From JBDTNL01 sp039933785 (GTDB lineage Bacteria; Acidobacteriota; Thermoanaerobaculia; Multivoradales; JAGPDF01): DNA of 54,201 bases. Below are positions 31,063 to 40,067 of the stretch, one piece after another. A program made the position numbers and the translations under genes. Position 1 is the stretch's first letter. Every line of letters begins with the position of its first letter. The stretch spans positions 1 to 54,201 of the forward strand of contig JBDTNL010000024.1 of NCBI GenBank assembly GCA_039933785.1, written 5' to 3'. The notes under the pieces are model-generated. The model saw only the letters and a program-made list of their open reading frames with translations. It was not told where the DNA came from and made no database searches.

Positions 31063-34000
31063 ATGAACGACAGCGCTCCACGCCCGGGCTCGACGGCAGG
31101 GGCGGAGATTCGTCCCCTACTCGACCGCGCCCCTGTCGTCTTTTGGACCACCGACTGCAATCTGCTGTTCACCTCGAGCTCGGGCGGGGCCCTGCCGAGG
31201 CTGGGTCTGCGCCCCGGCCAGGTCGTGGGCCTCTCTATCGCGGACTATTTCGGCAGTAAAGACCCCGAATTTCCGCCGTTGAAGGCTCACGTCGATGCCT
31301 TGGCCGGCAAGCCCGCCGCCTATGAGTTCGTCTGGGAAAGCCGTGTCTTCCAGAGCTTCGTCGAGCCCATTCGCGACGCGGCGGGAGAGGTGATTGGCCT
31401 GGCCGGCATGGCGCTCGACATCACCGAGCAGCGTCGAGCCGAACACTCCCAGCTCAGCAGCGAGAGCCTCTACCGCCAGATGTTCCAGACCAACCAAGCG
31501 GTCAAGCTGGTGATCGACCCGGAGGATGGGCGAATCGTCGACGCCAACGGCGCCGCGGTCGAGTACTACGGCTATGCCATCGACCGCCTGCGCGAGATGC
31601 ATATCGGCGAGATCAACGCCATGCCCGAGGAATCGGTGCGCACGGAGATGGGTCGCGCCGCGAAGGGTGAGCAGAGTTTCTTCGAATTCCGTCATCGTCT
31701 GGCCTCGGGCGAGCTGCGCGACGTCGAAGTGCATTCGAGCCCGCTCGACGTCGCCGGCCGGCGGCTGTTGTTCTCCATCGTGCACGACATCGCCCAGCGC
31801 CGCCGGGCCGAGCGTGTGCAGGCGGTGCTTTACCGGATTTCCGAGATCACCGCCACGGCGCGTGACATGAACGAGTTCTACGCCGCCTTGCACGGCGCCC
31901 TCGGAGAACTCATGTACGCGCACAACTTTTATGTCGCCTTGGTCGATGGGCTGGGCACGCACCTCGAGTTCCCCTACTACGCCGACGAGCAGGACGAGCC
32001 ACCGGTCGGCCCCCAAGCCCTGGGCCGCGGTTTGACCGAGTTCGTCCTGCGCACCGGCCAGTCCTCGGTGGTCGATCGCGACAAGTTCGACGCCATGGTC
32101 GAGCGCAACGAGATCGACGTGGTCGGGACTCCCGCGGTGAGCTGGCTGGGCGTCCCCCTGATGAGCGGCGGGCGTACCCTCGGCGTGCTCGGTCTGCAGA
32201 GCTATCGCGACGACGTGAAGTTCGGTGAGGACGAGCGCGAGCTTCTGACCTTCGTCTCGCGCCACATTGCGACCGCACTCGAGCGCAAGGCGGCGGAGCG
32301 CGAGCGCGAGCGCGTCCTCTCGCTGGTGCAAGCGGCGCTCGAATCGACGGCGGACGGCCTGCTGGTGGTCGACAGCGCCGGCGCGATCGTGAACTTCAAT
32401 CGCCGCTTCGTCGAGATGTGGCGGATTCCGAACAGTATCGTGGCGAGCGGTGACGATGGGCGCGCCATCGCCTTTGTGGTCGATCAGCTGAGCGATCCAG
32501 AAAAATTTGTCGCCAAGGTGCGCGAGCTTTACGCCAATCCGGACTCCGAAAGCTCCGACGTGCTGGAGTTCAAGGATGGGCGTATTTTTGAGCGCTTCTC
32601 GCTGCCGCAGAGGTTGGGCGGTGAGAGCGTGGGGCGGGTGTGGAGCTTCCGCGACGCGACCGAGCGGCGGCGCGCCCAGGGCGCTCTGGCGACCAGCGAA
32701 GCGCGGTATCGCACGTTCGTTGGCCAGAGCAGCGAGGGGATCTGGCGCATCGAGCTTGACCAGCCGTTGCCGATCGATCTGCCGATCGAGGCCCAGCTCG
32801 AGTGGTGGCGAGCGCATGGTCGGCTCGAGGAGTGCAACGAGGCCATGGCCCAGATGTACGGGTTCGCCTCGCCGCAAGAGCTCGCCGGGATGCCACTCGC
32901 CGATCTCATCCCGCCGTCGGATCCACACAATCGCGACTACTTCACCCGTTTCGCCGAGGCGGGCTACCGGCTGGCGGACGCCGAATCTCACGAAGTCGGC
33001 GGCGACGGCCGCCAGAAATTCTTCCTCAACAATCTCGTCGGCGTGATCGCGAACGGCGCCCTCGAGCGAGTGTGGGGCACCCAGCGCGATGTTTCAGAAC
33101 AGCGTCGCGCCGAGGCCGCGCTGAGGGCCTCCGAGGAGCGCTACCGCCTGCTGTTCGAGGAATCGCGCGACGCGATCTACATCAGCACGCCCGAAGGCCG
33201 CCTGGTGGACATCAATCCCGCGGGTCTGACCATGCTCGGCTATGGTTCGATCGAGGAGATCCAGAGTCAGCACGCGAGCCGTCTGTACGTATTTCCCGAG
33301 GAGCGTGAGCGTCTGGTCGAGGCCTTGCGCAAGCACGGCTCGGTCGCTGACGTGGAGTTCGAATCACGCCGCCCGGACGGCGAGCGGGTCATCCTGCTCG
33401 AGACCGCGACCGCGGTGAAGGACGCGATGGGCGAGCTCAGGTTCATCCGCGGGTTCCTGCGTGACGTGACGGCGCAGCGCACACTCGAGGAACAGCTTCG
33501 CCAGGCGACCAAGATGGAGGCGGTGGGTCGCCTCGCGGGCGGCGTGGCGCACGATTTCAACAACCTGCTGACCGTGGTCTCGGGCTATAGCGACCTGCTG
33601 CTCGCCCGCCTGCCCGACGCCAGCCCGTTGCGCAGCGACGTCGAGGAGATCCGCCAGGCGGGCCGCCGGGCGGGAGACCTCACCAAGCAGCTGCTCGCCT
33701 TATCGCGCCGTCAAGTGCTGACGCCGAAGCTGCTCGACTTGAACCGCGTGGTGGTCGACATGGAGAAGCTGCTGCGGCGTCTGATTGGCGAAGACGTCGA
33801 TCTGGTCACCCGGCTCGATCCCGCGCTCGGCGCGGCCCGGGTCGATCCCGGGCAGATCGAGCAGGTGATCCTCAATCTGGCCGTCAACTCGCGCGACGCC
33901 ATGCCCCAGGGTGGCACGCTGACGCTCACCACCAGCAACGTGGAGCTCGATCGTGGCCAAGGCCTGCGGTCGATCGGCGTCGAGCCGGGGCGCTATGTGG

Positions 34001-34665
34001 CGCTCGCGATGCGCGACTCGGGTGTCGGCATGGATGAATCGGTGCGGCGGCACATCTTCGAGCCGTTCTTCACCACCAAGAGCCAGGGCAAGGGCACCGG
34101 CCTCGGGCTCGCCACGGTGTACGGCATCGTCAAGCAGAGCAGCGGGCACATCACGGTCGATAGCCGGCCGGGGAAGGGCACGGAATTTCACATTTACCTT
34201 CCCCGTGCCGACGGTACCGCCGAGCCCGGCGCCGCCGCAGAGCGTGCGACCCAGGCGCCGGCTGGACGGGAGACCGTCCTGTTGGTCGAGGACGAAGCGT
34301 CGGTGCGCGGGCTGGTCGCGCGCTTCCTCGAACGCCTGGGCTATCGGGTTCTCGAGGCGGGGGACGGCATCGAAGCGATGGAAAAGTTCGCCCGCGTCGC
34401 CGGCAAGATCGACCTCTTGCTCACCGACGTGGTGATGCCCCGCCTCGGTGGCGCCGAGCTCGCCGATCGCCTCATGCGGCAGAAGCCGAATCTGCCGGTT
34501 CTCTTTGTCTCTGGGTATACCGAAAACAACGAGCACCTGCTCCGCGCCGGCACTCTGCGCGGCGGAGTCCGGTACTTGCAAAAGCCCTTTTCGACCGAGC
34601 TCCTCGCCCACAAGCTGCGCGAGCTGCTGGACGAGCAGGAGCCCGCCAAGGCCGTCCCCGACTAG
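31063..34665 (+). CDS. Hybrid sensor histidine kinase (PAS/GAF multidomain, HDFNN-type)
   Basis: 1200 residues, no transmembrane helix. Order: PAS/PAC about 15-130, PAS 135-250, GAF about 255-420 (NFYVALVDGLGTHLEFPYY, SWLGVPLMSGGRTLGVLGLQS), PAS 425-545, PAS 550-685, PAS 690-810. The dimerisation/phosphoacceptor helix is GGVAHDFNNLLTVVSGY with His830. The ATPase domain has NLAVNSRDAMPQGG, DSGVGM and GKGTGLGLATVYGI. A receiver domain (about 1070-1195) ends the protein with phosphoacceptor Asp1122 in LLLTDVVMP. ATG 31063 follows GGGGTCAAT; the frame is open back to 30931 but lacks support there. No separate response regulator is adjacent, so phosphate may pass from the receiver to a distant partner. 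Confidence 0.93.
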   Translation: MNDSAPRPGSTAGAEIRPLLDRAPVVFWTTDCNLLFTSSSGGALPRLGLRPGQVVGLSIADYFGSKDPEFPPLKAHVDALAGKPAAYEFVWESRVFQSFVEPIRDAAGEVIGLAGMALDITEQRRAEHSQLSSESLYRQMFQTNQAVKLVIDPEDGRIVDANGAAVEYYGYAIDRLREMHIGEINAMPEESVRTEMGRAAKGEQSFFEFRHRLASGELRDVEVHSSPLDVAGRRLLFSIVHDIAQRRRAERVQAVLYRISEITATARDMNEFYAALHGALGELMYAHNFYVALVDGLGTHLEFPYYADEQDEPPVGPQALGRGLTEFVLRTGQSSVVDRDKFDAMVERNEIDVVGTPAVSWLGVPLMSGGRTLGVLGLQSYRDDVKFGEDERELLTFVSRHIATALERKAAERERERVLSLVQAALESTADGLLVVDSAGAIVNFNRRFVEMWRIPNSIVASGDDGRAIAFVVDQLSDPEKFVAKVRELYANPDSESSDVLEFKDGRIFERFSLPQRLGGESVGRVWSFRDATERRRAQGALATSEARYRTFVGQSSEGIWRIELDQPLPIDLPIEAQLEWWRAHGRLEECNEAMAQMYGFASPQELAGMPLADLIPPSDPHNRDYFTRFAEAGYRLADAESHEVGGDGRQKFFLNNLVGVIANGALERVWGTQRDVSEQRRAEAALRASEERYRLLFEESRDAIYISTPEGRLVDINPAGLTMLGYGSIEEIQSQHASRLYVFPEERERLVEALRKHGSVADVEFESRRPDGERVILLETATAVKDAMGELRFIRGFLRDVTAQRTLEEQLRQATKMEAVGRLAGGVAHDFNNLLTVVSGYSDLLLARLPDASPLRSDVEEIRQAGRRAGDLTKQLLALSRRQVLTPKLLDLNRVVVDMEKLLRRLIGEDVDLVTRLDPALGAARVDPGQIEQVILNLAVNSRDAMPQGGTLTLTTSNVELDRGQGLRSIGVEPGRYVALAMRDSGVGMDESVRRHIFEPFFTTKSQGKGTGLGLATVYGIVKQSSGHITVDSRPGKGTEFHIYLPRADGTAEPGAAAERATQAPAGRETVLLVEDEASVRGLVARFLERLGYRVLEAGDGIEAMEKFARVAGKIDLLLTDVVMPRLGGAELADRLMRQKPNLPVLFVSGYTENNEHLLRAGTLRGGVRYLQKPFSTELLAHKLRELLDEQEPAKAVPD

Positions 34666-34673
34666 CGGCCGGT

Positions 34674-34702
34674 TTGACCCTGCCGTCATACAAGACTAAA
34701 CT
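34674..34702 (+). promoter_or_regulatory. Promoter of the SUF operon
   Basis: TTGACC (34674-34679), a 17-base spacer and TAAACT (34697-34702) make the best sigma-70-like promoter in the window. The start codon TTG 34712 is nine bases after the -10 box, so the message has at most a few leader bases. Confidence 0.7.
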
Positions 34703-34706
34703 TGTA
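34689..34706. promoter_or_regulatory. Inverted-repeat operator TACAAG-N6-CTTGTA over the SUF -10 box
   Basis: TACAAG (34689-34694) and CTTGTA (34701-34706) are perfect inverted arms separated by ACTAAA. The site covers the -10 element, as expected for autorepression by the Rrf2 regulator encoded directly downstream. It does not look like the E. coli IscR type 1 or type 2 consensus. Confidence 0.65.
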
Positions 34707-34711
34707 CAGTT

Positions 34712-35173
34712 TTGATACGAATCACCAAACAGACCGACTACGGCATTGTCCTGATGACCCATCTGGCGCAGACGCCGGATGGCCAACACAGCGCGCCTGA
34801 GCTCGCCGAAGAGCTGCGCATCCCCTTGCCCATGGTGAGCAAGATCTTGAAAATCCTCGCCCGCGAGGCCCTGCTGGCTTCTCATCGCGGAGTTAACGGT
34901 GGCTACAGCTTGGCGAGGCCGCCGGCCGAGATCACCGTGGACCAGATCGTCGGCTCCCTCGAGGGGCCGATCGCGATGACCGAGTGCGTCGAGGATCATC
35001 ACGATTGCGCCCGCGAGGCCTTCTGCTCGGTGCGCGGCAATTGGCAGGTCATCAATCGTGCGATCCAGGGCGCGCTGCAAGGGATCAGTCTGGCGGACAT
35101 GCTGCGTCCGATTCCGGAACAGAGGCGCTTGGTGAGTATCGGCGCGAGCCGGGTTTCCTTGGAGCAACGATGA
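34712..35173 (+). CDS. Rrf2-family SUF system regulator (IscR-like)
   Basis: 153 residues. The N-terminus IRITKQTDYGIVLMTHLAQ and the winged helix LAEELRIPLPMVSKILKILAREALLASHRG followed by VNGGYSLARP are typical of the SUF-type Rrf2 regulators. Three Cys at 92, 99 and 105 (TECVEDHHDC, EAFCSVRGNW) match the spacing of IscR's [2Fe-2S] ligands, so DNA binding probably depends on cluster occupancy. The start is TTG 34712, with no ribosome site; the -10 box nine bases upstream implies a nearly leaderless message. The stop overlaps sufB as ATGA. It likely represses its own operon when clusters are plentiful. Confidence 0.93.
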   Translation: MIRITKQTDYGIVLMTHLAQTPDGQHSAPELAEELRIPLPMVSKILKILAREALLASHRGVNGGYSLARPPAEITVDQIVGSLEGPIAMTECVEDHHDCAREAFCSVRGNWQVINRAIQGALQGISLADMLRPIPEQRRLVSIGASRVSLEQR

Positions 35174-36612
35174 GCACCGAAACGCAGACCATCGAGCAGT
35201 TGGCGACGCAGGAATACAAGTTCGGCTTCACGACCGATGTCGAGCAGGACACCATCCCGGCGGGCCTGTCGGAAGACACCGTGCGGTTGATCTCGGCCAA
35301 GAAGGACGAACCCGCATGGATGCTCGAATGGCGTCTGAAGGCCTACCGCCACTGGCTGACCATGCGCGAGCCCACCTGGGCCAACGTGAAGTATTCGCCG
35401 ATCGACTATCAAGCGATCTCGTACTTCTCCGCGCCCAAGAACACCGCGGGACCGAAGAGCCTGAGCGAGGTCGACCCCGAGATCCTGAAGACCTACGACA
35501 AGCTCGGAATTCCGCTTCGCGAGCAGGAGCTTCTCGCCGGCGTCGCGGTCGACGCGGTGTTCGACAGCGTCTCGGTCGCGACCACGTTCAAGGCCAAGCT
35601 GGCCGAAGCCGGGATCATCTTCTGTAGCTTCTCCGAGGCGGTGCGCGAGCACCCCGAGCTGGTGCAGAAGTACGTCGGCTCGGTGGTGCCCTACAGCGAC
35701 AACTTCTTCGCCACGCTGAACTCGGCGGTGTTCTCGGACGGTTCGTTCGTGTACGTGCCGAAGGGCGTGAAGTGCCCGATGGAGCTTTCGACGTACTTCC
35801 GCATCAACGCCAAGAACACCGGCCAGTTCGAGCGCACGCTGATCGTCGCCGACGAAGGCGCCACGGTCTCTTACCTCGAAGGCTGCACGGCGCCGATGCG
35901 CGACGAGAATCAGCTGCACGCCGCGGTGGTCGAGCTCATCGCGCTCGAGGGCGCGACCATCAAGTACTCGACGGTGCAGAACTGGTACCCCGGCGACAAG
36001 GATGGCAAGGGCGGCATCTTCAATTTCGTCACCAAGCGCGGCCGCGCCGAGCGCAGGGCCAAGATCTCGTGGACGCAGGTCGAGACCGGTTCGGCGATCA
36101 CCTGGAAGTACCCGTCAGTGATTCTCAAGGGCGACGACTCGATCGGCGAGTTCTACTCGGTGGCGGTGACCAACAATCGCCAGCAGGCCGACACCGGTAC
36201 CAAGATGATTCACATCGGCAAAAATACCCGCTCGAACATCGTCAGCAAGGGCATTTCCGCCGGCCATGGTCAGAACACGTACCGCGGCCAGGTGAAGATC
36301 CTCAAGGGCGCCGAGAACGCGCGCAACTTCAGTCAGTGCGATTCGATGCTGATCGGCGACCAGTGCGGAGCCCACACGTTCCCGTACATCGATGTGCAGA
36401 ACCCTACCGCGCAGATGGAGCACGAGGCTTCGACGTCCAAGATCGGCGAGGACCAGATCTTCTACTGCAACCAGCGTGGCATCGACACCGAGGACGCCGT
36501 GTCGATGATCGTCAATGGTTTCTGCAAGGAAGTCTTCCGCGAGCTGCCGATGGAATTCGCGGTCGAGGCGCAGAAGCTGCTGGCGATTTCGCTCGAGGGG
36601 AGCGTGGGCTGA
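35170..36612 (+). CDS. sufB: Fe-S cluster assembly scaffold protein SufB
   Basis: 480 residues, full length for SufB, the scaffold that builds [Fe-S] clusters with SufC and SufD in the cytosol. It opens with EYKFGFTTDVEQDTIPAGLSEDTVRLISAKKDEPAWM-like text and has FVYVPKGVKCPMELSTYFRINAKNTGQFERTL-like beta-helix strands. The C-terminal segment EHEASTSKIGEDQIFYCNQRGID holds the conserved Cys. ATG 35170 overlaps the regulator's stop (ATGA); the frame is open further upstream but that part lies within the regulator gene. An 84-bp gap with a hairpin separates it from sufC. Confidence 0.97.
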   Translation: MSTETQTIEQLATQEYKFGFTTDVEQDTIPAGLSEDTVRLISAKKDEPAWMLEWRLKAYRHWLTMREPTWANVKYSPIDYQAISYFSAPKNTAGPKSLSEVDPEILKTYDKLGIPLREQELLAGVAVDAVFDSVSVATTFKAKLAEAGIIFCSFSEAVREHPELVQKYVGSVVPYSDNFFATLNSAVFSDGSFVYVPKGVKCPMELSTYFRINAKNTGQFERTLIVADEGATVSYLEGCTAPMRDENQLHAAVVELIALEGATIKYSTVQNWYPGDKDGKGGIFNFVTKRGRAERRAKISWTQVETGSAITWKYPSVILKGDDSIGEFYSVAVTNNRQQADTGTKMIHIGKNTRSNIVSKGISAGHGQNTYRGQVKILKGAENARNFSQCDSMLIGDQCGAHTFPYIDVQNPTAQMEHEASTSKIGEDQIFYCNQRGIDTEDAVSMIVNGFCKEVFRELPMEFAVEAQKLLAISLEGSVG

Positions 36613-36635
36613 CGCCCAGCGCACCCTCACCCCAA

Positions 36636-36660
36636 CCCTCTCCCGCTCAGCGGGAGAGGG
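36636..36660. repeat. Perfect 12-bp-stem hairpin between sufB and sufC
   Basis: CCCTCTCCCGCT, a single C, and AGCGGGAGAGGG make a near-continuous stem. It is preceded by CCCTCACCCCAA. This whole string resembles intergenic REP-like palindromes dispersed in many GC-rich genomes. In this place it could stall RNases or reduce transcription into sufC. I see only one copy in the window. Confidence 0.6.
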
Positions 36661-36696
36661 AGACTTGAGACAGATCCAACCACTAGGACACAGACA

Positions 36697-37458
36697 ATGC
36701 TGCTCGAAATCAAGAACCTACACGCCAAGGTCGAGGGTCGCGAGATCCTTCGCGGCGTCGATCTGCAGGTGAACGCCGGTGAAGTGCACGCCATCATGGG
36801 CCCCAACGGTTCGGGCAAGTCGACCCTGGCTCAGGTCCTCGCCGGGCGCGACGAATACGAAGTCACCGAGGGTCAGGTGCTCTTCAACGGGCAAGACTTG
36901 CTGGAGATGGCCCCCGAGGACCGCGCCCGCGAGGGCGTGTTCCTGGCGTTCCAGTATCCGGTGGAGATCCCGGGAGTCTCGAACACCTACTTCCTGAAGG
37001 CGGCGCTCAACGCGACGCGCAAGCATCGCGGCCAGCCCGAGCTCGATGCCATCCAGTTCCTGAAGCTGGTGCGCGAGAAGGTCAAGCTCGTCGGCATGGA
37101 CGAATCCCTGCTCCAGCGGCCGGTGAACGAGGGCTTCTCGGGTGGCGAGAAGAAGCGTAACGAGATCTTCCACATGGCGGTCCTCGAGCCGGTGCTCGGA
37201 GTGCTCGACGAAACCGACTCGGGCCTCGATATCGACGCCTTGAAGATCGTTGCCGATGGAGTCAATACGCTGCGCGGCAAGGATCGTGCGTTCGTGGTCA
37301 TCACCCACTACCAGCGACTGCTCAACTACATCGTGCCCGACTTCGTGCATGTGCTGCTCGACGGCAAGATCGTGCGCTCGGGCGGCAAAGAGTTGGCGCT
37401 CGAGCTCGAGCAGAAGGGCTATTCCTGGCTCGAGCAAGGAGTCGGGGCCTCGGCATGA
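36697..37458 (+). CDS. sufC: Fe-S cluster assembly ATPase SufC
   Basis: 253 residues, an ABC-type ATPase that drives conformational change in SufBD. Walker A is GPNGSGKST (residues 35-43), the Q-loop is FLAFQYPVEIPG, the signature is NEGFSGGEKKRNE and Walker B is LGVLDETDSGLD. The switch His is in VVITHYQRLL. Length and motifs are standard. The ATG at 36697 has only a weak GGACACAGACA region upstream. The stop overlaps sufD's start as ATGA, so SufC and SufD are coupled. Confidence 0.97.
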   Translation: MLLEIKNLHAKVEGREILRGVDLQVNAGEVHAIMGPNGSGKSTLAQVLAGRDEYEVTEGQVLFNGQDLLEMAPEDRAREGVFLAFQYPVEIPGVSNTYFLKAALNATRKHRGQPELDAIQFLKLVREKVKLVGMDESLLQRPVNEGFSGGEKKRNEIFHMAVLEPVLGVLDETDSGLDIDALKIVADGVNTLRGKDRAFVVITHYQRLLNYIVPDFVHVLLDGKIVRSGGKELALELEQKGYSWLEQGVGASA

Positions 37459-38798
37459 GCACCGAAGGAACCAAGACGGCCACGATCGCGGCGCCCTTTG
37501 TCGGCGGCCGGCCAGTCAATCGCGCGGGTGAAAGCGCGCGCTTGGCGACCTTGCGTGCGTCAGCCGCCGAGAGTTGGGCGGCGCGGGGCTTTCCCTCAAT
37601 CCACGAGGAGGCGTACCGCTTCACCAACGTCGCGCCGATCGAGAAGGCCGGCTGCCGGCCAGCGCCCGGGACTACCGTGCCGGACGCCGACACGCTGACC
37701 CGCCTCAGCTATGACGGCTGCGATCGCATCGTGATCTGCGACGGCCGCTTCGAGCCGTCGTTCTCGCGTCTCGAGGGATTGCCGGCGGGAGTCCTAGTGT
37801 CCGGTCTCGCCGAAGCCTCGGCGAGCCAGGCTGAGCTGGTGGATCGCTATCTGCATCGGGCCGAGGCGCTCGCCGACGGTCCCTTTGCGGCGCTCAACAC
37901 CGCAATGTTCGAGGACGGCGCGTTTGTCTATGTGCCGCGCGGTGTGACCCTTGTTCGGCCGCTCCAGGTGATCGTGCTCTCGACCGCCGAGCGCGTCGAG
38001 ACTTCGCCCCCGGTGGCGTTCCCGCGTCTGCTGCTGGTGGTCGAGGAGAACGCCGAGGCCAAGATCATCGAGACCTACGCCGCGCACGACGAAGGTACGT
38101 ACTGGACTTGCGCGGTAACCGAGATCTGGGCGGGAGATAGCGCGCGCGTCGAGCACTACAAGATCCAGCGCGAGGGGTTCGAGGCATTCCACACCGCGAC
38201 CCAGACCGTGCGCACCGGGCGCCGGACGGCGTTCTCGTCGCACTGCGTCTCTCTCGGCGCCGCGATCGCCCGCCACGATGTCAACGCGACGCTCGACGGC
38301 GAAGGCGGCGACGCCATCCTGAACGGACTCTACATGCTGAGTGGCGCGCAGCTCTGCGACACCCACATGCAGGTCGAGCATCGCCAGCCCCATTGCAGCT
38401 CGCACGAGCTCTACAAGGGCGTGCTCGAGGGCAAGAGCCGCGGCGTGTTCAGCGGCAAGATCCACGTTCATCCGGGAGCTCAGAAGACCGACGCCAAGCA
38501 GACCAACCGGAATCTGCTGCTGTCGAAGGACGCGCTCGCCAACAGTCAGCCTCAGCTCGAGATTTATGCTGACGATGTGAAGTGCACACACGGCTCTACC
38601 GTCGGCCAGCTCGACGCCGACGCGGTTTTCTACCTGCGCTCGCGGGGCATCGGCGTCGATGCCGCGAAGAGCCTGCTCACGTACGCCTTCGCCAGCGACG
38701 TGGTCGAGCGGATCGGAATCGATGCCGTGCGGCACGACATGGAGGCGTTCCTCTTTTCCTGGCTCCCCATGGGCGACGTGGTGCGGGACGCAGTCTGA
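37455..38798 (+). CDS. sufD: Fe-S cluster assembly protein SufD
   Basis: 447 residues, the partner that completes the SufBC2D complex and supplies iron entry sites. The beta-helix core includes GAFVYVPRGVTLVRPLQVIVLS, then LLLVVEENAEAKIIETYAAHD and the motif FSGKIHVHPGAQKTDAKQTN that is shared by SufB/SufD paralogues. The C-terminus has LRSRGIGVDAAKSLLTYAFASDV. Length is typical. ATG 37455 overlaps the sufC stop; the next gene starts three bases after its own stop. Confidence 0.96.
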   Translation: MSTEGTKTATIAAPFVGGRPVNRAGESARLATLRASAAESWAARGFPSIHEEAYRFTNVAPIEKAGCRPAPGTTVPDADTLTRLSYDGCDRIVICDGRFEPSFSRLEGLPAGVLVSGLAEASASQAELVDRYLHRAEALADGPFAALNTAMFEDGAFVYVPRGVTLVRPLQVIVLSTAERVETSPPVAFPRLLLVVEENAEAKIIETYAAHDEGTYWTCAVTEIWAGDSARVEHYKIQREGFEAFHTATQTVRTGRRTAFSSHCVSLGAAIARHDVNATLDGEGGDAILNGLYMLSGAQLCDTHMQVEHRQPHCSSHELYKGVLEGKSRGVFSGKIHVHPGAQKTDAKQTNRNLLLSKDALANSQPQLEIYADDVKCTHGSTVGQLDADAVFYLRSRGIGVDAAKSLLTYAFASDVVERIGIDAVRHDMEAFLFSWLPMGDVVRDAV

Positions 38799-38801
38799 CG
38801 C

Positions 38802-40067
38802 ATGGCCATGACCGCGACCACCATCGCCGATCAGCGTGATTCCGCGCTGGACGTGACGCGGCTGCGGGAAGAATTTCCCGTGCTGCACCAGACGGTGCAC
38901 GGCAAGCCGCTGGTTTACCTCGACAATGCCGCGTCGAGCCAGCGCCCGCGGGTGGTAGCCGAGGCGGTGGCGAGCTACTACGCCGAGTACGCATCGAACG
39001 TTCACCGCGGTGTGCACGCGCTCGCCGAACGCGCCACCGCGGCCTACGAGGGCGCCCGGGCCGAGGTGCAGCGTTTCCTGGGCGCCGCCGATCTGCGCGA
39101 GGTGGTGTTCACTCGGGGCACCACCGAGGCGATTAATCTGGTGGCGCGGTCGTTTGCACGACCGCGTCTTCGCCCTGGCGACGAGGTGTTGATCACTGCC
39201 ATGGAGCACCACTCGAACATCGTGCCCTGGCAGCTGGTCTGCGAAGAGGCCGGTGCGAAGCTGGTGGTCGTGCCGATCGACGATCGTGGCGACCTGATCG
39301 TCGAGGAGTTCGAGCGACTTCTTTCGCCGCGCACGAAGATTGCCGCTGCGGTGTGGATCTCGAACGCGCTCGGCACCGTGAATCCGGCGGTGGAGCTGGT
39401 TCGGCTGGCGCATCAAAACGGCACGCCGATCCTCATCGACGGCGCCCAAGCGGCGCCGCATCGGGAAATCGACGTCCGCGCCCTGGGCTGCGACTTCTTC
39501 TGCTTCTCGGGGCACAAGACTTACGCGCCCGGCGGAATCGGCGTGCTCTACGGTCGCCTCGAGCATCTGGAGGCCATGCCTCCCTGGCAGGGTGGCGGCG
39601 ACATGATCCTGTCGGTGAGCTTCGAGAAGACCGAGTTCAATCATCCGCCCTACCGGTTCGAGGCCGGCACGCCCAACGTCGAGGGCGCGATTGGGTTGGG
39701 CGCCGCACTCGCCTGGTTGCGCGGCATCGGGATGGAGCGCATCGAGCGCCATGAGCACGGTCTGCTCGAGCGGGCGACCGCGCGGGTGTCCGAAATTCCA
39801 GGAGTGCGCCTGATCGGCACGGCGCGCGCGAAGGCGAGCGTGCTTTCCTTCGTCATCGAGGGCGTGCACGCCCACGACATCGGAACGGTGCTCGACAGCG
39901 AAGGGATCGCCGTTCGTGCCGGTCACCACTGCGCGCAGCCGGTTATGGAGCGCTTCGGCGTCGCGGCGACCGCGCGCGCCTCGTTCGCGCTCTACAACAC
40001 CTTCGCCGAGGTCGATGCCCTGGCCGAGGGAATCGGCCGGGTGCAGAAATTGTTTTCCCTGTCATGA
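38802..40067 (+). CDS. sufS: Cysteine desulfurase SufS
   Basis: 421 residues, a class V PLP enzyme that takes sulfur from cysteine as a persulfide for cluster assembly. The PLP-Schiff-base Lys is Lys239 in SGHKTYAPGG and the persulfide Cys is Cys377 in AGHHCAQPVM. Other conserved strings are YLDNAASSQRP, NVHRGVHALAERAT and FTRGTTEAINLVA. The start is ATG 38802 (ATG 38808 is next in frame). It overlaps sufU by ATGA, which fits the direct sulfur hand-over from SufS to SufU. Confidence 0.97.
   Translation: MAMTATTIADQRDSALDVTRLREEFPVLHQTVHGKPLVYLDNAASSQRPRVVAEAVASYYAEYASNVHRGVHALAERATAAYEGARAEVQRFLGAADLREVVFTRGTTEAINLVARSFARPRLRPGDEVLITAMEHHSNIVPWQLVCEEAGAKLVVVPIDDRGDLIVEEFERLLSPRTKIAAAVWISNALGTVNPAVELVRLAHQNGTPILIDGAQAAPHREIDVRALGCDFFCFSGHKTYAPGGIGVLYGRLEHLEAMPPWQGGGDMILSVSFEKTEFNHPPYRFEAGTPNVEGAIGLGAALAWLRGIGMERIERHEHGLLERATARVSEIPGVRLIGTARAKASVLSFVIEGVHAHDIGTVLDSEGIAVRAGHHCAQPVMERFGVAATARASFALYNTFAEVDALAEGIGRVQKLFSLS

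Noticed and set aside
31117..32991. 624-codon open frame antisense to the hybrid histidine kinase gene
   Set aside because: It is a shadow of the kinase frame; no start context and no recognisable domains.
37794..39929. 711-codon open frame on the minus strand opposite sufD and sufS
   Set aside because: It mirrors two certain genes, has Arg/His/Gly-rich low-complexity text and no family features. High third-position GC keeps antisense frames open here.
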